Origin: Candidatus Rifleibacteriota bacterium
GTDB lineage: Bacteria; Muiribacteriota; Ozemobacteria; Ozemobacterales; Ozemobacteraceae
Reading direction: 5' to 3'
Length of the DNA stretch: 64,000 nt
Assembly: GCA_012520995.1 (NCBI GenBank)
Contig: JAAYNI010000044.1
Location: forward strand, 1 to 64,000
Of the stretch, positions 52,472 through 60,003 are shown piece after piece (the stretch's first letter is position 1; each line of letters starts with the position of its first letter). A program made the position numbers and the translations under genes. The notes beneath the pieces are model-generated. The model was not told the origin of the DNA and made no database searches. It saw nothing but the letters and a program-made list of their open reading frames with translations.

Positions 52472-53632
52472 TTACTCCATGTAGAACTCTTTCAGTTTCT
52501 TCGATCTGCTCGGATGTCTGAGCTTTCTAAGAGCTTTAGCTTCAATCTGTCTTATTCGTTCTCTTGTGACACCGAACTTTTGTCCGACTTCCTCAAGAGT
52601 CCGCTGCCAACCGTCCTCAAGACCAAATCTGTATTTAATAACCCTTGATTCGCGTTCAGTAAGAGTTGCCAATACTTTATTAATTTGTTCTTTTAGAATC
52701 AAGTTGAAAGCAGTTTCTGCTGGAGGCAGAGCTGTTTTATCTTCAATAAAATCGCCAAGACGAGAATCCTCTTCTCCGTTAATCGGTGTTTCCAGAGAAA
52801 TGGGGTCCATAGCGGTTTTCATGATATTCTTAACTTTATCAATCGGAAGAGCTACTTCCTCAGCCAACTCTTCAACGGAAGGATCTCGTCCCAGTTTCTG
52901 AACCAGTTTTCTGGAAGCCTTTCTCAGCTTATTGATAGTTTCAACCATATGAACGGGAATACGTATTGTTCTAGCCTGATCAGCAATTGCTCTGGTAATG
53001 GCTTGACGTATCCACCAAATAGCATAAGTCGAAAACTTGTAGCCTTTTCTGTATTTGAATTTTTCAACGGCTCTTATCAGACCTTGATTGCCTTCTTGAA
53101 TAAGATCGAGGAAAAGCAATCCGCGCTTAGTATACTTTTTAGCTACGGAAACCACCAAACGCAAGTTAGCTTCTATAAGCTTCCTTTGTGCATCCTGATC
53201 GCCATGTTCTATTCTCTTTGCAAGAGTAACTTCTTCCTGCATAGTCAAAAGCCGAATTTTACCAATTTCTCGCAAATAAACTCTGACTGAGTCATCAATA
53301 TCATCAAACTCTGCAGGTTTCTTTTCTTCTTTTACTTTCTTTTTCGAGCCGGCTACAGGAATAGTTTTTTCAGCCGAGTCGGTATCATCACCGTCAACCA
53401 GCTCAACTTCTTTTTCCATCAGCTCATTTATAAGCTGTTCGAAAATTTCAACAGGAAGACCGTCCGGCAAAGCTTTATTGATAGATTGATAAGACAAATA
53501 GCCTTGCTCAGTGCCTGTCTGTATCAAATCAGCTTTGATCTCATCCAGCGATCGCTGCTGTCTTTTCGCAGTGGCGGCAATAACAGCTCCTGGCGTTACC
53601 AACGCCTCTTCTTGCGCCTTCTGTGTATTCAT
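52472..53632 (-). CDS. rpoD: Primary sigma factor RpoD
   Basis: 386 residues. Region 1.1 remnants ([29 protein letters not shown]), region 1.2 ([18 protein letters not shown]), region 2 ([36 protein letters not shown]), region 3 ([11 protein letters not shown]) and region 4 ([32 protein letters not shown]) are all those of the housekeeping factor. It lacks the large insertion between 1.2 and 2 found in proteobacteria. It is 15 bases behind dnaG; dnaG-rpoD is the core of the macromolecular synthesis operon. AAGGA precedes the ATG. Confidence 0.97.
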   Translation of the reverse strand: MNTQKAQEEALVTPGAVIAATAKRQQRSLDEIKADLIQTGTEQGYLSYQSINKALPDGLPVEIFEQLINELMEKEVELVDGDDTDSAEKTIPVAGSKKKVKEEKKPAEFDDIDDSVRVYLREIGKIRLLTMQEEVTLAKRIEHGDQDAQRKLIEANLRLVVSVAKKYTKRGLLFLDLIQEGNQGLIRAVEKFKYRKGYKFSTYAIWWIRQAITRAIADQARTIRIPVHMVETINKLRKASRKLVQKLGRDPSVEELAEEVALPIDKVKNIMKTAMDPISLETPINGEEDSRLGDFIEDKTALPPAETAFNLILKEQINKVLATLTERESRVIKYRFGLEDGWQRTLEEVGQKFGVTRERIRQIEAKALRKLRHPSRSKKLKEFYME

Positions 53633-53647
53633 ATTTAGTCCTTAGGT

Positions 53648-55414
53648 TTAATTATGTTCGTTCAATATTTCCAGTTTTCTTTTCAGCGAAAGCATTCTCA
53701 TGCTCTTCTCTGCTGCTGCCGCATCATTGCCTGCAGCCTCAGCTTCGCTTATGGAACGCTGCAACAGTTCTAATTCATTGTTGAGTCTAGTTTTAATCAA
53801 TCCTTTAATACATTCCTCCATGGGCTCTTCAGGTCTGTTTTCAAGTTTAGTAATAAGTTCGCTAAGTCTTGAAACCAGCTCAGATTCATCAAGAGAGGCC
53901 AAGATTTCAGCGGGTCGCATAGAACCGCCAGACATTTCTTGATGTGCCGTCATAGCAAGATAAATCTTTCTAAGAAGTTCGTCAGAAAAGTCTTCTGGTA
54001 AAAGCATAGCCTTAACTCTGTCAATTTCGCCAGGTTGTTCAAGCAAATGCATCAGAATCCACTCCTGACGTTTTACTGTACCGTCCGCCCCCTGTTTGGA
54101 AAGTTTTTTTAAGGTTTTTCCCATTGAAATAGAAGAAACCTTGCCGCCTAGCTCTTTTCTCAATATGCCCTGGTCAATATCTAACAAAGCAGATATTTTT
54201 TTTATTATTTCACTTCTGGCAAGAGCAGTAGGAAAGGCAGGAAATATCTCCTTAAACTCTCTGAGCAACCTTTCTTTTATTTGTATCTCCAAGGGAAAAG
54301 TCAAACCCTCAGTTTTCGAGTCAATCAAAAAGGTATAAATATCCTTTGCTTTATCAAGCAAATTTCTGAATTTTTCAGCCCCTTCTCTTCTAAGAAAAGA
54401 GTCAGGGTCGTCCTCTTTGTTGTCAAAACATATAACTCTGGCATTCAATGGCATATCCTTTTGCAAGGATATGGCTCTCAAAGTAGCTCTTTGCCCAGCT
54501 TCATCAGCATCATAGCAAAAGTAGACATTTTGGCAATTTCTGGCCAAAAGGCTCATCTGAAATGAACTGATAGCTGTTCCCAAAGTTGCAGTCACATTTT
54601 TGAAACCATACTGCCAAAGAGTTATAGCGTCCATATAGCCCTCAACCACTATGGCCGAGTTCATTCTGCGGATCGCAGGCAAAGCCAAACGAAAGTTGAA
54701 AAGCATTTTTCTTTTATTAAAAATATCTGTTTCGCCTGAATTCAAATATTTCGGTTCATTATCTTTAGTAAGAACTCTTCCGCCGAAAGCAACATATCGG
54801 CCATGTATATCTTTGATAGGAACCATCAAACGGTTTCTAAAAGCATCATAATAGCCTGAAGAATCTGTTCTCTTTCGCAAAAGCCAAGCCGCTTCCATAA
54901 TAGTACGATCGTTTTCTGTCTTGCCAAGTTTTTTCAGCAGAAAATCCCAAGAATCAGGCGCATAACCTATCTCAAAAGTTTCCGCTGTCTCCAAAGATAT
55001 TCCCCTGGCTTCCAGATATGACATAGCAACGCCCCCTCGCAAAAATTCTTTGCGATATAACTCAGAAGCTTTTGCTGCCATAACATACAAAGGGTCGTTT
55101 TTAGAAAACTCCTGACCATCGGCTTCTATCTCTACTCCGACTTGATCAGCGAGAAACTTTACTGCCTCTACAAAAGAAATATTTTCTATTTCCATCAAAA
55201 ATGTAAAAATATCTCCACCTTTACCGCAGCCAAAGCAATGGTAAATCTGCTTATCAGGAACCACAAAGAAACTAGGAGTCTTTTCTTCGTGGAAAGGACA
55301 AAGGGCTTTATAGCTGTTTCCAGATGGAGAGAGTCTGACGTAACCGCCTATGACATTGACCATGTCAACTCTTTCTCTCACTTTGGATATAGTTTCACCA
55401 GAAATCAGTGCCAA
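53648..55414 (-). CDS. dnaG: DNA primase
   Basis: It makes RNA primers for replication. The 588-residue protein has the CHC2 zinc finger (CPFHEEKTPSFFV...YHCFGCGKGGD), the RNA polymerase-like core with the Toprim motif (IVVEGYMDAITLWQYG, VYFCYDADEAGQRA) and a C-terminal helical region that would contact the helicase. The start is TTG, with GAGG seven bases upstream, and begins at the family N-terminus (ISGETISKVRERVDMVNVIGGYV). It is the first gene before rpoD. Confidence 0.97.
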   Translation of the reverse strand: MALISGETISKVRERVDMVNVIGGYVRLSPSGNSYKALCPFHEEKTPSFFVVPDKQIYHCFGCGKGGDIFTFLMEIENISFVEAVKFLADQVGVEIEADGQEFSKNDPLYVMAAKASELYRKEFLRGGVAMSYLEARGISLETAETFEIGYAPDSWDFLLKKLGKTENDRTIMEAAWLLRKRTDSSGYYDAFRNRLMVPIKDIHGRYVAFGGRVLTKDNEPKYLNSGETDIFNKRKMLFNFRLALPAIRRMNSAIVVEGYMDAITLWQYGFKNVTATLGTAISSFQMSLLARNCQNVYFCYDADEAGQRATLRAISLQKDMPLNARVICFDNKEDDPDSFLRREGAEKFRNLLDKAKDIYTFLIDSKTEGLTFPLEIQIKERLLREFKEIFPAFPTALARSEIIKKISALLDIDQGILRKELGGKVSSISMGKTLKKLSKQGADGTVKRQEWILMHLLEQPGEIDRVKAMLLPEDFSDELLRKIYLAMTAHQEMSGGSMRPAEILASLDESELVSRLSELITKLENRPEEPMEECIKGLIKTRLNNELELLQRSISEAEAAGNDAAAAEKSMRMLSLKRKLEILNEHN

Positions 55415-55455
55415 ACTTTAGCCTCGCAAAACAGCATATAAATCAAAATCGCAGA

Positions 55456-55484
55456 ATTATAATATATTTCAGAGCTTTTATCAA
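55456..55484 (-). promoter_or_regulatory. Promoter of dnaG-rpoD
   Basis: On the minus strand TTGATA (55479-55484), 17 bases, TATAAT (55456-55461), about 45 bases upstream of the dnaG start codon. Confidence 0.78.
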
Positions 55485-55510
55485 GTCCTTGTACACAAAC
55501 AACTAACAAA

Positions 55511-55697
55511 TAGTGGTGATTGGTGAGTGGCGAGCTTCATTAAATTAGAAATTAGAAAGTAAAAATAAATGTTTTGGTCTTTTCTGTAATTTCTGTGACC
55601 TGTGTCTTGGGTTTTCGCTACTCCCCACACCCTACGCCCTACTCCCTGATTTTAAGCTATGCTTAAAATCCCGTCTGCGTAATCTGTGGATAGAAGA
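55511..55697. repeat. Dispersed modular intergenic repeat, long copy R7
   Basis: About 187 bases between the dnaG promoter and the tRNA pair. Module order as in R3: TGGTGATTGGTGAGTGGCGA, GCTTCATTAAATTAGAAAT, TTTTCTGTAATTTCTGTGAC, CCCTACGCCCTACTCCCT, hairpin GATTTTAAGC-TAT-GCTTAAAATC (55648-55670), and then GTCTGCGTAATCTGTGGAT (absent from R3). Confidence 0.82.
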
Positions 55698-55706
55698 AAG
55701 AAGGTA

Positions 55707-55732
55707 AAAAAAAAGCGCCCTGTTAAGGGCGC
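55707..55732 (-). terminator. Terminator of the tRNA operon, overlapping the tRNA-Glu 3' end
   Basis: GCGCCCT (55715-55721) and AGGGCGC (55726-55732) form a 7-bp stem with a 4-base loop, followed on the minus strand by a run of T (55706-55714). The promoter-proximal arm uses the last three bases of the tRNA-Glu gene. Confidence 0.85.
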
Positions 55733-55802
55733 CCCCAATGGGGTTCGAACCCATGTCGCAGCCTTGAAAGGGCTGTGTCCTAGGCCACTAGACGATGGGG
55801 GC
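55730..55802 (-). tRNA. tRNA-Glu (UUC)
   Basis: A 73-base cloverleaf on the minus strand. The acceptor stem GCCCCCA pairs with TGGGGGC, discriminator G; the anticodon stem/loop AGCCC-TTTCAAG-GCT carries TTC; the T arm is ATGGG-TTCGAAC-CCCAT. The 3' CCA is not encoded. Confidence 0.95.
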
Positions 55803-55812
55803 CTTCATCCAA

Positions 55813-55886
55813 TGGGCCCAGCTGGACTTGAACCGGCGACCGCCCGGTTATGAGCCGGGAGCTCTAACCAACTGAGCTATAGGCCC
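55813..55886 (-). tRNA. tRNA with CAU anticodon, probably Ile2 (lysidine type)
   Basis: A 74-base cloverleaf on the minus strand: acceptor GGGCCTA/TGGGCCC, discriminator A, D arm AGCTCAGTTGGTTAGAGCT, anticodon stem CCCGG-CTCATAA-CCGGG with CAT. The T-arm and variable-loop pattern (GGTCGCCGGTTCAAGTCCAGC) is closer to tRNA-Ile2 than to elongator or initiator Met; there is no initiator-type A-C mismatch at the acceptor end or GGG/CCC anticodon stem. CCA is not encoded. It is cotranscribed with tRNA-Glu, ten bases apart. Confidence 0.88.
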
Positions 55887-55901
55887 GTGGATGTGTAGTC
55901 G

Positions 55902-55930
55902 ATATTAGCGCATGCTGATAAAAAAATCAA
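55902..55930 (-). promoter_or_regulatory. Promoter of the tRNA pair
   Basis: On the minus strand TTGATT (55925-55930), 17 bases, TAATAT (55902-55907); the predicted start is about nine bases before the first tRNA. The rest of the 281-base gap to 56168 is AT-rich; I see no gene in it. Confidence 0.75.
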
Positions 55931-56167
55931 GCCCTTTTAGACTTTTTTCTTTAAAATGTCAAAAACAAGAAAATTATCATTTTTAGAATTCCAAAAGTCT
56001 TGCAAAAAAAAACATGTACATTTTTTTTTGTCTCTTATCCTCTTCATTGAAGCTCTTATAAAAGAAAAATAAGGCTTACTATTTCTCTTGCTGCTATTAA
56101 CAAATCCAAATTCATTTGCTATACTTTGTAAATATGCCAGTTCGTGCATACAAGGAGGAATGAATGA

Positions 56168-57514
56168 ATGAATAATTTAAGAAGACTTGCTCTGACGGCA
56201 TTTGTCTGTACCCTGGCGGCAGTGTTTTTAACGCCTGTTAATGCAGCTCCAAGCCCATCCGAAGTGAAGCGCATAAAGCTGATTGACAATAATCACTTGC
56301 CGCAAAAAGTATTTGTTGTAGATGCAGGACACAACAGAAGATTTGTAAGAGACCTTTTTAATGTCATAAAAGAGATCAACTTAAGCGAACAGTTGGTCGG
56401 TGACGGGGTAATCAAGCTGCACATAATTCCTAGCGGTTCCGATCCAATTAAAGGCTGCGGAATCTCACCTGAAGATGCTAAAAACTTTGTAGAAGTCAGC
56501 AAGATTTACTCAACTTCCGACATCTGGATGCAAGACTGTATGGAACTCTGCTCGGCAGTAACCAAAGATAACAAACTTATACCTGCAATTTATGACGCCA
56601 GACGCGGCAGAGGTTTAGGCAGATATCCCAAAGCCTTGGCACAAGATCAGGATTTGGTTTACTATTTGAATCCTGCTACAGTAGGCGATCATGGTGACTA
56701 CGGCGGAAACATTGAAGTCACTCCTTTTGATGATATTCTTGTAGTCGGCAATACAATTACCAAGCCTTGCTATAAAATGTTTGAAGAAAACGGCTACAAA
56801 GGCCGCATTTTCGTAGGCAAAGTTGATTGGCTCCAAGTAGGACACATAGACGAGTATTTAAGCTTCATACCTACTGCTTGGGCTCCAGGCGGTTATTCAA
56901 TAGTAAAAGCCGACCCTATCCTCGCATTAGATCTTATACGCAACTGCCCTCCAGAAGAACTTGAAAAAGTTTCTCACTATGACAAACAGTTTTTGCTCAA
57001 AGTTCAAGCCCTTCTTAAAAAGCAAATGACAAATCCAGATGCTGGCAAAGGCACTGCTGAAGGCGACTTCATAGCTCTCAACTATACCGTCAGCGATTAC
57101 ATCAATGACACAGTTGGCGAATTGAAGAAATACATCGTAGATGTTACAGGCAAGCCCAGAGATTTTGAAGAGGTAGCTTGGCCATGCCTTTTTGAAGGAA
57201 GAAACCCTTCAAATCCCCGCAATTGCCACGCATTCTTGCCTGGTGTCGTAAACCTTTTGGTTCTTCGCGACCATCTGATTGTTCCAGCAACCCATGTTCC
57301 GGCATTCGACAAAGTTATTTTGGCAAGACTGAGAGCTCAAGGCAACAAGGTTCACTTTGTTGATGACACCCCCTATCACACCTCTATGGGTGAAATTCAC
57401 TGTGGTACAAATACTCTGAGAAATCCTCACAAAGTTATACTCACCAAAAAGAGACTTGAAGCAATTCAGAAAACCAGAAGAACCTTCAACGAAATATACA
57501 ACAAAGACAAATAG
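56168..57514 (+). CDS. Secreted protein-arginine deiminase (animal PAD catalytic domain type)
   Basis: 448 residues with a signal peptide (ending near PVNAAPSP). It should convert protein arginine to citrulline. It is the PADI-type C-terminal domain, not the Porphyromonas PPAD type: DIWMQD with Asp123, QVGHIDEYLSFIPTAW with His226 and Asp228, and GEIHCGTNTLRNP with Cys412 line up with Asp350, His471, Asp473 and Cys645 of human PAD4. The Arg after the DARRGRGLG loop is also kept. Several Ca2-site ligands known in PAD4 are not (WMQDC for WIQDE; DARRG for DSPRN). AAGGAGG precedes the ATG. The C-terminus FNEIYNKDK matches that of the metallopeptidase at 50587. Confidence 0.9.
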   Translation: MNNLRRLALTAFVCTLAAVFLTPVNAAPSPSEVKRIKLIDNNHLPQKVFVVDAGHNRRFVRDLFNVIKEINLSEQLVGDGVIKLHIIPSGSDPIKGCGISPEDAKNFVEVSKIYSTSDIWMQDCMELCSAVTKDNKLIPAIYDARRGRGLGRYPKALAQDQDLVYYLNPATVGDHGDYGGNIEVTPFDDILVVGNTITKPCYKMFEENGYKGRIFVGKVDWLQVGHIDEYLSFIPTAWAPGGYSIVKADPILALDLIRNCPPEELEKVSHYDKQFLLKVQALLKKQMTNPDAGKGTAEGDFIALNYTVSDYINDTVGELKKYIVDVTGKPRDFEEVAWPCLFEGRNPSNPRNCHAFLPGVVNLLVLRDHLIVPATHVPAFDKVILARLRAQGNKVHFVDDTPYHTSMGEIHCGTNTLRNPHKVILTKKRLEAIQKTRRTFNEIYNKDK

Positions 57515-57527
57515 TCTTTCTTAATAA

Positions 57528-57557
57528 AAAAAGCCCTGGTTTAAACCAGGGCTTTTT
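57528..57557. terminator. Bidirectional terminator after the arginine deiminase gene
   Basis: AAAAAGCCCTGGTTT (57528-57542) and AAACCAGGGCTTTTT (57543-57557) form one uninterrupted palindrome, extended outward by further A/T pairing. It lies between the PAD gene and the convergent SUMF-domain gene. Confidence 0.93.
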
Positions 57558-57569
57558 CATTAAGAAATA

Positions 57570-57655
57570 GTGACGAGTGATGAGTGGCGAGTCTGTGTTA
57601 ATCTGCGGATGAAAAATATTTCGTCCTTTCCGTGTATTCTGCGTGTTCTGTGGTT
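57570..57655. repeat. Dispersed modular intergenic repeat, copy R8
   Basis: GTGACGAGTGATGAGTGGCG followed by GTCTGTGTTAATCTGCGGAT, then TTTCGTCCTTTCCGTGTATT and CTGCGTGTTCTGTGGTTT. It joins the GTGGCG core directly to the AATCTG(T/C)GGAT element. It lies between convergent genes, after the terminator. Confidence 0.78.
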
Positions 57656-57672
57656 TAAAAAAGTTTTTTAAG

Positions 57673-58827
57673 TTATTTTACGCAGCGGAAACCAACGGTT
57701 GTGCTCTTATAGAATGGACTGCGTCTTATATCTCTGGCAGATGAGCGACAGCCTCTGGACGTATCATCCCACGAGCCGCCTTTTATTATAGGCATACCAT
57801 ATTTGCCGCCGAAAAGCTTAGCATTAGAAGCTCTTTCTTCGTAAGCAGTAGCTGTCCATTCAGCTACGTTGCCCGCCAAATCCAAAACGCCAAACGGAGA
57901 AGCTCCCTCAGGATATTTGCCCACTGCCGTTGGAGCGTTACCTATATGACATTTAGCTTTGTCAAAAGTATTTCCCCATGGGTATTCACGCAAATCGTTT
58001 CCTCTGGCTGCAATTTCCCATTCATTTTCAGTGGGAAGCCTCTTGCCAGCCCAGCTGGCATAAGCATAGGCATCATACCAGTCTACTAAAACAACGGGAT
58101 GATCTTCTTTCCCTCTAGGAGGTATGCCGTTATTCCAGCTGAATCGCTGAGCCCAAGCATATGTATGTGTGGGCGTGTGATCTTTGTTTTCCGGCTCATC
58201 TGGATGGCACCACTTGTGCCCATGCTCCTTTATATCTTTTAAAAAGCGTTCATACTGAGCCATAGTGACTTCACATTTGTCTATATAAAAACCTTCTGTG
58301 TAAACAGTTCTAGTCGGTCTTTCATCATGATTTGCACGATTGCTTCCTAAAACATAGTTACCGGCAGGAATCTTTTGCATGTCCATGTCACGTTGAGAAG
58401 AAATTGAAGCTACGAGAACCTTGCGTCTCTCCTCGGGACTTTTTTCAGGCAAGTCTATGTTAAACTTCAAAACAGAGTCACCTGCATTTAAAAAAGTCAC
58501 ATTGCAATTTCTTTTTCCATCTGCTCCAATTGAAACATGCAAAGGTTCGTCTTTTACAAGGTTTACAATACGCACAGGCAGCTGTTCGCCTTCAACATAG
58601 AGTTTATAGTCCAAAGGCATCTCAGTGAAATCTGCTATTATATCTTTTTCGAGTACCCTATCTGTGAATTCCAGCTTTTCACCATCTGCAGGACAGAAGT
58701 TAACTTCATCTTTGTACAGTTTATTGCAAACAGGACATTCTTTTGCCGCCATAATAGGCAATGCAAAAGAAAAAACAAAGAGTAATGCAAATAAAATTCG
58801 TATTTCAGAGCTCTTATCCATAAGCAT
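57673..58827 (-). CDS. Secreted SUMF/FGE-sulfatase-domain protein with N-terminal zinc ribbon
   Basis: About 384 residues. A signal peptide (ILFALLFVFSFALPIMA) is followed directly by a zinc-ribbon-like CPVCNKLYKDEVNFCPADG, a strand-rich region, and a C-terminal SUMF domain from about residue 145 (GNYVLGSNRANHDERPTRTV, FYIDKCEVTMAQYERFL, HPVVLVDWYDAYAYASWAGKRLPTENEWEIAARG, GGSWDD, GFRC). The CxxxxC pair used by true formylglycine-generating enzymes is absent, so it is more likely a binding or other SUMF-fold protein. The ATG at 58827 overlaps the previous stop as TGATG; the track start is a TTG one codon upstream. Confidence 0.85.
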   Translation of the reverse strand: MLMDKSSEIRILFALLFVFSFALPIMAAKECPVCNKLYKDEVNFCPADGEKLEFTDRVLEKDIIADFTEMPLDYKLYVEGEQLPVRIVNLVKDEPLHVSIGADGKRNCNVTFLNAGDSVLKFNIDLPEKSPEERRKVLVASISSQRDMDMQKIPAGNYVLGSNRANHDERPTRTVYTEGFYIDKCEVTMAQYERFLKDIKEHGHKWCHPDEPENKDHTPTHTYAWAQRFSWNNGIPPRGKEDHPVVLVDWYDAYAYASWAGKRLPTENEWEIAARGNDLREYPWGNTFDKAKCHIGNAPTAVGKYPEGASPFGVLDLAGNVAEWTATAYEERASNAKLFGGKYGMPIIKGGSWDDTSRGCRSSARDIRRSPFYKSTTVGFRCVK

Positions 58828-59126
58828 CAATGATAAGAGTCCAAATCAGCTCGTTTTTTGATAGCAGGAGCATTTTTAGCGCTCCCCTTTTCAACGAATG
58901 CCCTAACATCGCCGCTGGTTGCCATCAAGTTCTCCATACGATTTAACGCTTTGTAAGAAAGCGGGCTCTCGGGAAAATATCTGACCAGTCTTTCTAATGC
59001 TTCATACTCAGCTATTACATAGCCGAACCTTCGCATCATTCCAGCTTGAAAATAAAAGACCCTGTCTGCATAAACAAAGCCCAAAATGGCTACAATAGCG
59101 AACACGATCACTGCAGTTCTAATCAT
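58827..59126 (-). CDS. Small single-pass membrane protein, hypothetical
   Basis: 99 residues with an N-terminal hydrophobic helix (TAVIVFAIVAILGFVYA) that is a signal anchor, followed by a soluble helical part with a TPR-like stretch (EYEALERLVRYFPESPLSYKALNRMENL). GAGGAG lies nine bases before the ATG. It is coupled to the SUMF gene by an overlapping stop/start and may assist that protein. Confidence 0.75.
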   Translation of the reverse strand: MIRTAVIVFAIVAILGFVYADRVFYFQAGMMRRFGYVIAEYEALERLVRYFPESPLSYKALNRMENLMATSGDVRAFVEKGSAKNAPAIKKRADLDSYH

Positions 59127-59142
59127 GGCAAACAGCTCCTCA

Positions 59143-60003
59143 TTAGGGTTTCACAAGCTTAAGATTGCCTGTTTTATTTGCCGGTTTCTCCGGTCTTTCT
59201 ATTATAATAGCACTGATTAGAGAAATTTTTGTTTTTAGTTTAAATTTTTCTCTTAATTCAGCAGTTTTTTCTTTTCTGTCTTTTTCCAAATTAGAAATCA
59301 TTTTATCTATTTCCTCTTCTTTTTGGAAAAAATACAAATGGAACCCAGAGTTATCTTTCTTAGTTTCCAGCTCTTTCTTTTCTTCATCCAGATAAGTATT
59401 ATAAGCTGCCAACTCTTCCTTGTATTTATTTTCAGCCGATTTGCTTTTCTCTTTTATCTCATTGAGCAAATAAGTTTCAAGATTGTTGCAACTCATCAAG
59501 TAATATCTGAGTATCTCGGTAGGACTGGAAGCCTTAGAGTTTGAATCTTTGCTGCAATCTATATATTTTTCTTTTTCTGGCGCGAATAGGCCTTCATTGA
59601 GTTCAATTGTTTTGGCGCCTAAATCGCAAACTGTATGAAAGAGCATATCCTTCACGTTGCCGCCAACCATAGATACTTTAAAATTAAATACAGCATCTTC
59701 TGTCCACTTTATCCCTTTAGCATTCCCATCTGTTTTCAGCCTGACTTTTGCAGCCTTCGGTTCAGAAGAAATCTTCTCAACCACCTTGCGGAAGCTGTAG
59801 GAGTTTTCGGATATATATTCTATATTCCTGTGCAGCTCTGCTATATTTTTATTAAATGTAAACCTGAACTCTTCTGCTCCATTCAGAAGACTTTGCTTAT
59901 CCTTAGGAGGTTCAGCAAGCCAAACCTCCGGATTTTCTTCTTTATAAGGAATTTTTTGAGTGTCCAGAAAGTTAAAGAATACTTTTTTTACTCTCTCAAC
60001 CAT
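59143..60003 (-). CDS. Coiled-coil protein paired with the SNF2 helicase
   Basis: 286 residues. The N-terminal half is a soluble strand/helix domain (VFFNFLDTQKIPYKEENPEVWLAEPP, EFRFTFNKNIAELH). The C-terminal part is a long coiled coil (LLNEIKEKSKSAENKYKEEL, DKMISNLEKDRKEKTAELREKFK). It overlaps the helicase gene by eight bases. This order recalls Bacillus yqhH (SNF2)-yqhG pairs, where YqhG also starts with a similar N-terminal domain, but I cannot confirm homology by eye. Confidence 0.72.
   Translation of the reverse strand: MVERVKKVFFNFLDTQKIPYKEENPEVWLAEPPKDKQSLLNGAEEFRFTFNKNIAELHRNIEYISENSYSFRKVVEKISSEPKAAKVRLKTDGNAKGIKWTEDAVFNFKVSMVGGNVKDMLFHTVCDLGAKTIELNEGLFAPEKEKYIDCSKDSNSKASSPTEILRYYLMSCNNLETYLLNEIKEKSKSAENKYKEELAAYNTYLDEEKKELETKKDNSGFHLYFFQKEEEIDKMISNLEKDRKEKTAELREKFKLKTKISLISAIIIERPEKPANKTGNLKLVKP

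Noticed and set aside
57673-58827. True formylglycine-generating enzyme for sulfatases
   Set aside because: The active cysteine pair is missing and no sulfatase gene is in the window.
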